Below are positions 12,854-23,395 of a stretch of 64,000 nucleotides of DNA, piece by piece. The notes below the pieces were generated by a model that made no database searches, was not told the DNA's origin, and saw nothing but the letters and a program-made list of their open reading frames with translations. Source of the DNA: Cryptomeria japonica (taxonomy: Eukaryota; Streptophyta; Pinopsida; Cupressales; Cupressaceae); the NCBI RefSeq assembly GCF_030272615.1, contig NC_081406.1:468379400-468443399 (forward strand), in the 5' to 3' direction. Within the stretch, counting starts at the first letter, position 1. The number at the start of each line of letters is the position of its first letter. The translations under genes and the position numbers were made by a program.

Positions 12854-13526
12854 TTGAGTTATCGGGTTCGGCCCCCTAGACCCTTGGTACTAGTCTGGTA
12901 CAGTCCTGGTTCGGGGTTCGGGTCTGGTTCACCTATGGTTCAGATAGGATTTGTGGTTCATAGGCCTGGTTCAAACCAGGGTGAACCCAAGATGACCCAG
13001 GGTCAAACCCAAGAGGACCCAAGATGAACCCAAAGGTCTGATAGCCCAAAAATGGATTTTTTTTTTGCAAATATTTTTCTTTTTAATTCCACCACATAAA
13101 AAATTAAAATGACCCTATGTCTCAAGCCACACACCTATGCATCTTACAACCAAGAGAGAAGCACAAGTCTTTACGAAAGAACAAGTTAGAAATCACAATT
13201 CCCATATGGGAGAATGCACCTTGATTAGAATTTTGACATCTTTGGCCTTATTCCTGACATCTTAAAAAAGCAAAAAATCGATCCATGCCATGGAGTTCTG
13301 TGTGGGTTTGAAGGTTGTAATTTGGTGTTGGCAGCGAGGGTACAACCCCTAGACCCCGCCCTCTACAGCAATAGTGAGCGTGCCCTGGGCATTGCCCCAG
13401 GACCCTGCGAGGGGCATTGCATATATATATATAATTTACATGTTTTTGTACTAATGAACCCAAACCCCTTTTCAAAATTTTTTCATACCGGCGTACCGGG
13501 TTCTTGGAACCCGAACCGATAACTTA
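12854..13526. mobile_element. Non-autonomous MULE-like DNA transposon (673 bp)
   Basis: It is flanked by the perfect 9-bp duplication GATTATATC (12845-12853 and 13527-13535). The ends are imperfect terminal inverted repeats: TTGAGTTATCGGGTTCGG on the left, and TAAGTTATCGGTTCGGGTT as the reverse complement of the right end. A 9-bp duplication is typical of Mutator-like elements. There is no transposase. The interior is rich in GGTTC/GAACC motifs. It is nested inside the LTR at 11307-13742 and so is younger than it. Confidence 0.7.
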
Positions 13527-13748
13527 GATTATATCCCACAATTATAATTCTAACAACCATTAATATAGCAAATTTGATATCATTCAATATAGTCCATTTT
13601 TCAGTTTAAGTATTATTTCATATATGTTCTCTAATTTTGTTGCAGGAAAACAATATACAAAGGTACACCTATAAAACCCAATTACCTATTTATAGCTTTG
13701 GCCAACTTTAGGTTAACTTAAAGTGTAACTAAATAGGGGACATTATAG

Positions 13749-13760
13749 TGGTATCAGAGC
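13749..13760 (+). promoter_or_regulatory. Primer binding site (tRNA-iMet type)
   Basis: TGGTATCAGAGC lies 6 bp after the LTR end, the classic plant PBS complementary to the 3' end of initiator tRNA-Met. It shows that the sequence to the right is the 5' part of an internal region. Confidence 0.85.
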
Positions 13761-16240
13761 ATGATTCTGCCAGTCTGTTGGACAAAACAACTACTCAGTT
13801 AGGACTAATTCTTCTAGTCTCTTCTCAAATAAATAAAAAATTGAATTGGTTAGGCCAACATTGCATTCTTATGAGTGTGCCTTTAACTGCTTCATGTCTT
13901 ACGTGTTTCTTATGTGCTTTGAGCATGCCTACTCCATGGGTGTTTTATATGTACACTTTCCTCATGTATACCTTATGCTTGCACCATGTCTATCATGTGT
14001 CTGGCATATGTGTTTTATATCTTATGTGTATTTGTGTTACTTCATGAATGAGATGTTTTCAGATGTCTATTCCATGAATACCTCTCTCTTGTATGCTTCA
14101 TGATCCATGTGTCTTTAGCATGTCCACTCCATGAGTACCTTTCTCATATATTCTTGTATCTTTTGTTTATTTATGTATTACTTCATGGTTTACATGTATG
14201 ATTCATGTCTTGCATGTATTCATATGTATGGTTCGTGCTTTACATAGCTCCTTCATTCCTTGTGTGCATTACTTCATGCGTTGCATATAGTCATGTATGT
14301 TGCTTCTTGGCTTACATGTATCCATTATTTCATGCCTGTGTGCACTTCATGGCTTATGGTACTTATGTATACTTTCTTCATGCCTTAAGTGAATTCATGT
14401 GTATACTTCATGTGTACACTTCATGCTTTACATGTATTCATGCCTTATGTATATATTCTATGTTTTGCATGGATTCTTCTTGCCTTATGTAATTCATTTG
14501 TATACTTTGTACTTTACACCTTACATGAATTCGTGTGTATGACTCATGCCTTATGTATTCATCCGTATGCTTCATACTTGATGTATTGGATTCATTCATA
14601 CTTGATGTATTGGATTCATTCATAAAGTATTTTTGTATACCTTTCTCATGTATGCTTCTGCCTCTATGTGTATTGCCTCCCATGTGTTCATCCATGGATG
14701 GGATTTGTATCTTATGCAATTGTTTCATGTACTTTTAGCATGAATTCTTTTTGTTTTGAACGAATGTCCCTTATCTTACATGTTTCAATGTGATTGAATA
14801 TTCTTAGTTATTCCATGAGTATGCTTTATGAGTACTTCTAAATGGGGTGATTGTTTTAAATCCCCTGGGCCCTTCTTTTTGCAAACATGGGTTTCATACT
14901 CCTAATAACATGGGAAGGACAACATAGGGATTACTGAAACATGACGATACTATAAAAATCTATAGGATGGAAGAATGTGTAAGAGTAATATAGGAAGGAA
15001 GAATGTGTAAGAGTACAATTGCTCAAACCATGAGGTGATAATATAAGAACTTGATGAGTATAGAGATTTTGCCCATAAATCATCATAAGAGGAGAAAGGA
15101 AACATGTTGAGAATGCAGTCAGACAAAGATAATATTAGCCATGTTCAATTTATTTGTGATATATTTAATACCAATCTACCACCTAAGTTTACCAATACAT
15201 CAATATCCAATCATAACAATCTATATGGTTACAGATTGTACGACACGAAGGAGTGATACCAGACTTAATTAATTCAGATCTTATTCATTACCCACCTCTA
15301 TTTGGTAACTATGATGTCAGTGACATTCACGCTACCCACTGAAATTTCTCATTAAATAAACATTTTCTAATATTAATACATACTCTTTATGGATGTTAAG
15401 ATTAAGCCAAGTTATTATTATTAACTTTTCATGTTGTCATCTAAATCAAACATCTTGCACATTCTCTAATTAATACAACCTCTACATTTTGGGAAATTTA
15501 TCCCTCTAATTGGGGATTCAGATATATTCATCCAACAAATTATAAATCAATAAATTTAGACATATCTCATTTATGTATTCCTCTCATGAACAATATGTAA
15601 TGATAGAGTAAAATCATCATTTGTGGTTTCCTTACAATAACTCCTGCAATCAGAAGTGATACTCAAAAACAATATTTATCATTTCACAAATTGCTTATCA
15701 CAAATTGTTATGTTCAAAATTTGTACCAAGCGTGACTGAACATAATCATCTGCCATGATATCAAACCCCTTTACAAATGTTATAGCATTTTATCATCTCT
15801 CGAGCAATGGTGTTAGGCTACAACTACCATACAAAACAACAATATTCAGTGAACAAATTTCTAAGGGCCCCATTCTATAAGGCATGGTCAGCATGATAAT
15901 CTCACAATTAAGGTGTTAGGCTACAACTACCATACTAAAGCTCTATAATTTGTTTATGTAAGTTTTAAACTAAGTCTATTTTCTTCTTTGTTTTAGTATG
16001 CTAGTGTTCTTCAGCATTTTACTTGGCAGAGATGAATATTTATGCTAATTTAAATAATAAATCATTTTTACTTTGAAAATTTTCTTCGCTTCTCATTGAT
16101 CTATGCTTTTTGAGTCATGGATACTTGAGATTTTTTTTTATTACAATACATCCATCATTCTATGCTTTTTTATGTAGATCATTGTGGATTTCTCATTTAT
16201 CTTGTAAAAGCCTCTAAATTATTTTGATTTCTTTTCTCAG

Positions 16241-17186
16241 GTGCATAAAACTGCTGGTCCTTCGAATCTGACAGAGAGCATGAACGTGCAGGTAACCGAT
16301 AGAGTTCTCAGCTGCTCTTTCCAAGAAATTTGTACTCGTTACGTTGTCAAATATGTAGGCATCTTTCATGATTAAATTTGTATGGTGAAGTTGCTTATAC
16401 TGGCAGTCACATACGTCCACTCCACCTTGTTCTACAAGAAACAGGATAAATTCTGTCAATTTAGAGGATTATGAAACAGATAACATAGACACAGAGGATG
16501 CAGATCTGATGGTAGGAGTTTCTCCAATCTCCATTGTTTCTAGTTTTTGTGAAGATATAACTTCTCTTGCCCAATACTTTGTTGCATAATATTATAAGTT
16601 TGGGTATCAATGGCTGCAGAGACAAACATATCGGCTAGCTACTATTAAAGTTGAGAATAACCCTAGCCAGGATGAGCAATCCAGTCCAATGCAAGAGAAG
16701 AGGAAAAGAGATACTATATCTTTGCCACGGTGAGAAGCACTTCGGCCTCGAAAGTCAACCATCTGACATTCTTCTCAAGATTCTGAAGACCAGGAATGCA
16801 CAGAGGAGGAAGATGATAGAAATAAAGGGGAGGCTAGGGATGAAGGAGAGGAAGATGAAGTTGATGAAGTTGAGGAAGAGGGTGAGGAGGGTAAAGAACA
16901 AGAAGGAAGGAGATGGTATGCTCTCCGAAATTGCACTGAGGCGAGGAGGTTTTCTCTTGAAAAAGAAGAAAAGCAACGACTACAGTCTCCACCACGTAAA
17001 GTACTAGATAAAGGAATGGGAATAAAAAATGCACGTGATGCGAGACGAGGTGGCTCAAGGGAAGAAAAACATCATTGTGCACAAAGAGTTGATGATTCAG
17101 ATGATTCTCTTCTTGTGGATGAGATGGATCAGGGTCCTGTTGGTTCATCATCATGGATGCATGTGGGAAATACAAACTTTGGTTAG
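16241..17186 (+). pseudogene. ATAD2/Yta7-like AAA-ATPase pseudogene, N-terminal exons
   Basis: This codes for the acidic N-terminal region of a plant chromatin-associated AAA-ATPase with bromodomain. A small exon near 16241-16291 (after TTTTCTCAG) and a second ending at about 16509 (EDYETDNIDTEDADLM, then GT) precede a long exon that starts after CTGCAG near 16620. That exon holds a Glu/Asp-rich stretch, then WYALRNCTEARRFSLEKEE and DDSDDSLLVDEMDQGP, which match the family's conserved pre-AAA region as I know it. In-frame stops are TGA at 16731, TGA at 16764 and TAG at 17184, the two TGA at positions where Arg (CGA) is expected. A frameshift separates it from the next block. Introns are kept, so it is not a processed copy. 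Confidence 0.75.
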
Positions 17187-17204
17187 CAATGGGTTTGTGG
17201 CAGA

Positions 17205-18420
17205 CTTAACATGCATAACGTAACTGCATGGGTTTGAAAGTTGTAGCATTTGGATGGGGACACCAAGGTGATACGTTTGGTTATGGAGGTGTAGGTGCAC
17301 AACCTGCTAAGCCTAGTTCAAAAGGTGGAGCTGACATTCAACCCTTCCAGGTTGATGAAACAATGAGCTTTGATGATATTGGAGGGCTTTCTGACCACAT
17401 TGATGCATTGAAAGAAATGGTTTTTTTCCCTCTTCTCTATCCTGATTTCTTTGCAAATTATCACATCTCTCCTCCAAGGGGAGTCTTATTGTGTGGTCCT
17501 CCAGGAACTAGAAAAACGTTGATTGCAAGGGCTTTAGCATGTGCAGCTTCCAAGGTAGGACAAAAAGTAAACTTTTACATGCGAAAGGGAGCTGATGTGC
17601 TCAGCAAGTGGGTTGGGGAAGTTGAGCAGCAGCTGAAATTACTTTTTGAAGAAGCACAAAGGAACCAACCATCCATAATATTTTTTGATGAAATAGATGG
17701 TCTTGCCCCAGTGAGGTCTAGTAAACAAGAACAAATTCACAATTCTATTGTATCTACACTTCTTTCTCTAATGGATGGTCTAGACTCTAGAGGTCAACTA
17801 GTGCTTATTGGAGTGACAAACAGGATTGATGCTATTGATGGAGCTCTTTGCTGGCCTGGTCAGTTTGATCGTGAATTTGTATTTTCCTTACCTGATTGTA
17901 AAGCACAAGTTGAGATATTAAAGATCCACACAAGAAAGTGGAAGAATCCTTTATCAAAGGAATTAAGAATGGAATTAGCAATAGCTTGTATGGGGTATTG
18001 TGGTGCTGATTTAAAAGCTTTGTGAATAGAAGCTACAATTAATGCTTTCTGTGAGAAATATCCTCAAATATACACTAGTGATGATAAGTTTGTCATAGAT
18101 TTGGATTCTCTGAAAGTAGAGAAGCATGATTTCTTGGAAGCTATGTCTACTATTACTCCTGTTGCCCATAGATGTGCAACAGTACAGTCAAGGCCATTGT
18201 CCCTAGTAATAGCTCCATGCCTACAAGGACAACTAAAAATAATCAGTGATTATATTTCTGACATCTTCTATGTAGTGGCCAAGGGTGATAAAAAAGATTC
18301 GCTGAATGATAGTTCTCACCATCTTGCCAAGTTACTTGGATTTCCCTATGGTTCTTCAATTCCATTTTTTTATAGACCAAGACTTCTACTTTGTGGGAAG
18401 GAGGGTGCTGGCTTGGTACG
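17205..18420 (+). pseudogene. ATAD2/Yta7-like AAA-ATPase pseudogene, first AAA domain
   Basis: This encodes the first AAA+ module. An intact AAA-ATPase of this type couples ATP hydrolysis to histone/nucleosome handling in the nucleus. The open stretch from 17228 has the conserved SSKGGADIQP lead-in and FDDIGGL, then Walker A at 17495-17518 reading GPPGTRKT (family GPPGTGKT), the pore-region motif YMRKGADVLSKWVGE, Walker B IIFFDEIDG (about 17675-17701), and sensor-1 VTNRID. The arginine-finger segment reads CWPGQFDREF at 17849-17878 where the family has RRPGRFDREF, so the finger arginines are lost. A TGA at 18023-18025 ends the frame after GADLKAL, yet homology continues (EKYPQIYTSDDKFVIDLDS and so on) to the degenerate second AAA domain, ending at a GT donor near 18417. 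Non-functional. Confidence 0.85.
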
Positions 18421-18548
18421 GTTAGAAATTGCTTTCATAGATGTTTACACATCTATAACATGAGTCTGCTTTTTTAAACTTTTGAATTGGCTGGCTTCTA
18501 ATCTAGCTACAGTTCTGAGTGACGCTATATTTCTACTTTTCTTGCCAG

Positions 18549-18738
18549 GATCACATTGGCCTTGTAGTTTTACACAAATTAGAGAGGTTCCCTGTGCATT
18601 GTCTTGGGCTTCCATCACTTTTGTCTGACCCAAGTGCACAGACCCCTGAGGAAGCACTAGTACACATTGTGGGAGAAGCAAGGATAACTACTCCTTCAAT
18701 CTTGTATTTGCCTCAACTTCAACTTTGGTGGGAGATGC
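18549..18738 (+). pseudogene. ATAD2-like pseudogene, second AAA domain exon
   Basis: It begins after the acceptor CTTGCCAG. It reads DHIGLVVLHKLERFPVHCLG, then the conserved LPSLLSDP and TPEEALVHI segments and TPSILYLP, and ends near WWEM. In the family this is the nucleotide-binding-deficient second AAA domain (LGLPSLLSDP, EEALVHI). The 3' splice donor is poorly formed. Confidence 0.75.
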
Positions 18739-18890
18739 TGTGTATATCATTACATTAGTACACTTATACTTTTAATTCTCTACGCCTTTGGGATTTCCTA
18801 TGATATATTTGAAATCGCTTTGTTTTTATTGCTAGAGCTTCCTAAAATGACTATATATCTGATTTTGTTTGTTTCACTGAGCTTCATAGG

Positions 18891-19032
18891 CCCATGATCA
18901 GCTAAGAGTTGTTCTACTATATATACTGGAAGAATTGCCATCAGACCTTCCTTTATTACTTCTTGCAACCTCCTCTGTACCCTCTAATGAATTGGATGGA
19001 GAAGCTGCATCCTTGTTTGGTCGTCGCTATAT
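18891..19032 (+). pseudogene. ATAD2-like pseudogene, second AAA domain exon
   Basis: It begins after CTTCATAG with AHDQLRVVLLYILEELPSDL and runs through LPLLLLATSS to FGRRY, then a GTATGT donor. The family equivalent is the AHEQLRAVFLTLLEELPS helix. The following intron is interrupted 103 bp later by the LARD-like element. Confidence 0.75.
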
Positions 19033-19135
19033 GTATGTATCAAGGACATCATTGTCTTAGTTTTTGTATTTTTTCTGCTTAGTTTGTTCAAGATTATGCT
19101 AAGGCATGTGAATCCATTCTGTATAGCATTGAGTA

Positions 19136-22100
19136 TGTAGTACCCCTGCCCTAATCAATTTCAAATCTTAGTTAATCTTGGTTAGTTTATCTTAATATAA
19201 TGTTATAGTTAGATGTTTGATTTAATGCGTAGCTGTTGATGTGGTTTTCACACTAGTTGTATGCAAGTTGTTCAGTGTTCCTTTTTCGTGGTATTAATAT
19301 CGGGCTAACGCTTTCATTAAGTTTATATATGTATGCATGTATGACTCTTGGTTGCAAGAGATTTCAGGTACAACGCCGCATGAGTGCGAGGTTCGTCTTC
19401 ACCTGGATTTACAGGTTTGAGTGTACCTCTTTAATCCTTAGAGTTGGATTAGGTGGTCGTAGGACCCTAGTTGACCATATTCGTGCTCAAGTGAGCATCG
19501 TCAGTCGTCGTCGGTTTTCCCTTTTTGGTTGGGTTTCTGAGTCGTTTGTCTGATCGACTTTCTTGGTTTGCGTGCTTGGTGTGTATGGTTAAATTGATTA
19601 TTAGTCCTTAGTGTTTAATTTGATTAAATATCTGTTTGTGCATTAAAGATTAATGGACTAAATTAATCGGGATTTCGTAATGCAATTATCGTTGATATTG
19701 GTTTGCTTGTTTTAAATTGGGAGTAAGTTCAGTTAAATGGTTGATTTTGAATATTAAATGCAATTTGTATATGCTGTTGAAAAAGAAAGATTTAAATTTA
19801 ATTGCAATAGAATTAATTTAATCTTTTGGCATTTTTGAAATAGAAAGGTTAAATTTCAGTTGAGTGAGAAAATCAATTTTGAATTGAAAAACAATTTAAT
19901 TTGTTGATATAGTTGGAAAATAATCATTTTTTGAATTATTTTAAATAAAAATTTCAATTCCAAAAAAATAAAATTTTTGGTCAACTCTTCCTTATAACCT
20001 AAATTTTTGAAAATTTTTGGAGGATGGATATTGTTGGAAAAAAAATATATTTGGGGATGAAAATTTGGGGGTTTTGGAAGGAGGAGGAATTCTTGAGCTT
20101 GCAGGTTGGGCTCTTCAGTAAATCTCTTCCAGGATTGCGTATGAAGGTAGGATTCTAAATTGTTTTCTTGTTGCCAAAAGAATTTACTGTTCTGGTTGAA
20201 AGAAATGAATTTGTTATTGAAAAATCAGTTTGATTGAGTAATAGAGTAGAATGGAAACAAGATCTTGAATTATCCCTCCTTGATTTCATTTTTTGTTTTC
20301 AAATCAATTTCTGGTTTCCTAAGAATGATTTAAAATAAATAAAATTGAGATTTAGTTGGGGGTTTGTCAGATTAGATGTTAAATTTGTGAAGATCAATCT
20401 TGCTTGACCAATATGCTGTTGGTTTTGGAGAAATTTTTCCCCTTTCCTGATCTGGGTATTTTTTTAAAAAGATTGCAAATGGGTGATTAAAAATTAAAAA
20501 ATTTATAATTTTTGTTAGTCTCTGGGAGACTGTTTTTTTTCCAGACTGTGTTTTACACAGTAAACAATTTTAAAAAATAAAAAATAAAAAATAAATAAAA
20601 TGAAAATAAATTTGTTTAAACCCCATCCACGTGGAGAGTTTTCCCCACCACGTGGAGGGGTGCTGCTTTCCCTTTGGGCAGCAGTGCTCCCATGGGGGCT
20701 GCGTGCTCCCTTTCGGAATAGCAACGCTCCCATGGGGGCTGCGTGCTCCCATTGGGAAGCACTCCCAAGGGGGGGGCCCACGTGGAGTTCCACATGGGTA
20801 CCCTCCCCCATAATTATGTTTTGTTTTTGTATAAAAAAAAAAGAAAGAAAAGTTTTTTTTTAATGTTTTTTAAAAAAAAATAAAAATATTATAGTTTAAT
20901 ATTATTAAATTTAATTTTAAATTAAGTTTTTAATTATGTTTGATATTTTAATTAAGTTTTTTTTTATTATGATTAAATATTGGCATTAATTAATAATTCA
21001 AGTGTAATTTGTTATTAATTAATTGTATAAGGTTAAATATACAATAATTAATATTCAAATCTTATCTTATTATTAATGCATATTTTTTTTGTAATAAAAT
21101 ACTCAATTTGTTAATTCCATTATTAATTATTAATTTGTTATATTTAATTAATCATGGATTATTAAATATATTCATTAATTAATAGTTAATTTTAGTAATT
21201 TTCTTTATATGCTCAAGGAAACAATTTGTTAATTTGGGAGTGGATTTCTTTATTTGTCTTCCCTAAATATGTATATTTCCTTGACCTGTATAGTGTAAAT
21301 TGGTTCTGAAAAAGACAAATGTGTAGTATTTATTTTCAACTAGTACGTCAATGATGTTTTTATTGAAGATTAAATATCTTAATTAATTGGTTAATGGTTG
21401 TTTAAATTATATTCTTGTGAAATTGGTTAAAGAACTCATTATGGTGTATTTTTGTATGTTTGATGTAATGAACCTTAGAGAGTTAGAAAACCAAGAACAA
21501 CCTATACCTAGATGAGGTAGATAACTGCAATATAATATAGACCTTGTGGAAAACTTGATTGACGTTTAATGTCTAGATTAGTTTGGAGAAAGATTGTATT
21601 TACTGAATATTACCTATGCGAGTTTAATTTCTGTATTCGCTTTTGCTTATGTAATGGCAAGTCATGCTTTGTTTGATAGGACCCTATTGTATGGATTGAT
21701 TTGGGGTACCTGTATCAGTCCTCGCTTCCGAGTTGACTGTTGTTTTGTGGCAGTGACGTATTTGGTCATATCCTCTATGTGGGAGTCGAATGATGATTCG
21801 TGGTTGACCTTAGTTTGTCAGGTCTCTAGTTAGAGTACCGTCAGTAAGTGTACCACTTTTGAGTCATGTTTGACCAGATGGTTGTCCTCTCCATCTTGAA
21901 CTCCGTTTGTCTGACCATGTGTATTCCCTGGTTTTGAGTTCGTCTGAGTATAGTCTAGTGTCGTATGGGAAAGTGGCTTTCGATTGGGGGCCGCGCCCAA
22001 AGTGGCTGCTGGGTAACCCATCGAAAGTGAGTCTAATAAGTGATAACCTATCAGTAGATTAGAATGTAATCTCTAAGTAAGATAAATGTGCCTCACACAT

Positions 22101-23375
22101 AGGACGAGTGCTAACATAGACCCGACATGTTGTGAGAAGGCCTGAAATGGCAAACCGTCATCCTTGTCTTCACGAGAGGATGTGTGGGTCCACATGAGGC
22201 TTGGATGGGCTGGAGGCTCGAATTAGGTTGCCAGGGTAACCCAATGTATGGGGCCGGGACCTATGAAGACCTGCCATGGTAACCATACCAGGTTGTGTGA
22301 TGACACTTGTCCCTACATTTGCTAGTGTGTTGTCGTTTTGTCCTGTTAGGAGTACCTTTGTGGGTCGTCCTATTGTCTTTGCCCTTGTGAGTACCTTGGT
22401 TTCATGTTAGACCTTGGGTGGTGATGACTCAGTTTTGTGGATGCTCTCATGGACCTTTGTTTTAGCTTTGATTTTGTTCAGCTGGATCCTTTCCTTTTCA
22501 GGGATCATTTATGTACTAATTGACCGATGTGGTCATTTGTATATTGTTTATGTTTTGCCTTGATGGCAGGATTGTAATTGTGTAACCTCTTGTATTCTTA
22601 ACTTTATTAATTATCAGAGGGGTCTTGCAGTTGAGCAGACCCAGAGATGTAGCCTTTAGGGGTGAACTCCGAGATCATTATGGTGTTATGTGATGTTATT
22701 CTCTTGTGTTTTCCCTTATTCAACTTTATCATGTATGAATAGCTTACGTTAGAATGTATAAGTGGATAAGATGGAATTAACTTTAAATGTTTTTATGCAG
22801 TTCTTTCTTGCATGCCTTTTTGATCGAATGCATAAGTGGTTTAGATGAGATGTATCGTAGATGTATGTATGTAATCGTCTTTTAAAATGCAATAAATTGG
22901 AATATGAAAGAATGTAACTTAGAGTAATGGAATATATTCAGTTGTTGTTAAGGAAATTAAGTATGCTTGGAAAGATCTCATATGTTTATGATGAAATTCT
23001 AGTGTGTTGGAATATTAGATGTATGGCTTGTATTTTTATGAAAAGCTTGAATGAAGATTATGAATAGATCTTAATGGATGAACCTTTGCTTGGGATTTAT
23101 ATTTCCATCTTCTGAAAGAAATTATCCTGATTAAGAATTATCTCGTTATTTCGATAATCAGCTTATTGGATTAATTGTGCGAGTTAAGTGAGTTGTGAAA
23201 TTTAAGTAATCTCATTGGGAAACTCTTTAGGTGTTAGTTGATGTCTTCCGCTATGTAATCTGAATCTTTGATATCTTGTTGTATCTTAATGTGGTGTAAC
23301 TTTTAAAAAAAAAAAATTGCACTTTATTCTTGTGTTTTGGCTTATCCCTTCGGGGTTTCCTGGCGGGGCATTACA
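19136..23375 (+). repeat. 5' LTR of the LARD-like element
   Basis: 4,240 bp, TG...CA. It holds a GC-rich island at about 20612-20812 made of repeated GCTCCCATGGGGGCTGCGTG-like units and flanking CCACGTGG palindromes. The rest is AT-rich. Frames across the GC island on both strands are repeat artefacts that recur identically in the 3' LTR. Confidence 0.88.
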
Positions 23376-23377
23376 TT

Positions 23378-23395
23378 TCGTATCAGAGCCAAGTT
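23378..23395 (+). promoter_or_regulatory. Primer binding site of the LARD-like element
   Basis: CGTATCAGAGCCAAGTTG begins two bases after the LTR end at 23375. It fits the initiator tRNA-Met PBS (TGGTATCAGAGCC) with the first bases changed. Confidence 0.75.

Noticed and set aside
13748-14738. Several Cys/Tyr/Met-rich open frames, also at 9498-9734
   Set aside because: This is T-rich internal retroelement sequence with TGTAT/CATG repeats. Frames occur on both strands and are not conserved between the two internal copies beyond nucleotide identity.
16755-17175. Minus-strand frames with hydrophobic runs
   Set aside because: Antisense shadows of the acidic exon of the AAA pseudogene.
19257-19553. 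98-residue frame MYASCSVFLF..., duplicated at 27194-27490
   Set aside because: Considered as an LTR-encoded protein. Both copies exist because they are LTR pairs, and no motif or coding bias is visible.
20515-20863. Overlapping frames on both strands rich in Pro/Gly/His, repeated at 28456-28866
   Set aside because: They lie on the GC-rich LTR island. Conservation is explained by LTR duplication, not by coding constraint.
21594-21833. 79-residue frame duplicated at 29535-29774
   Set aside because: Same reason: LTR pair. No independent evidence of coding.
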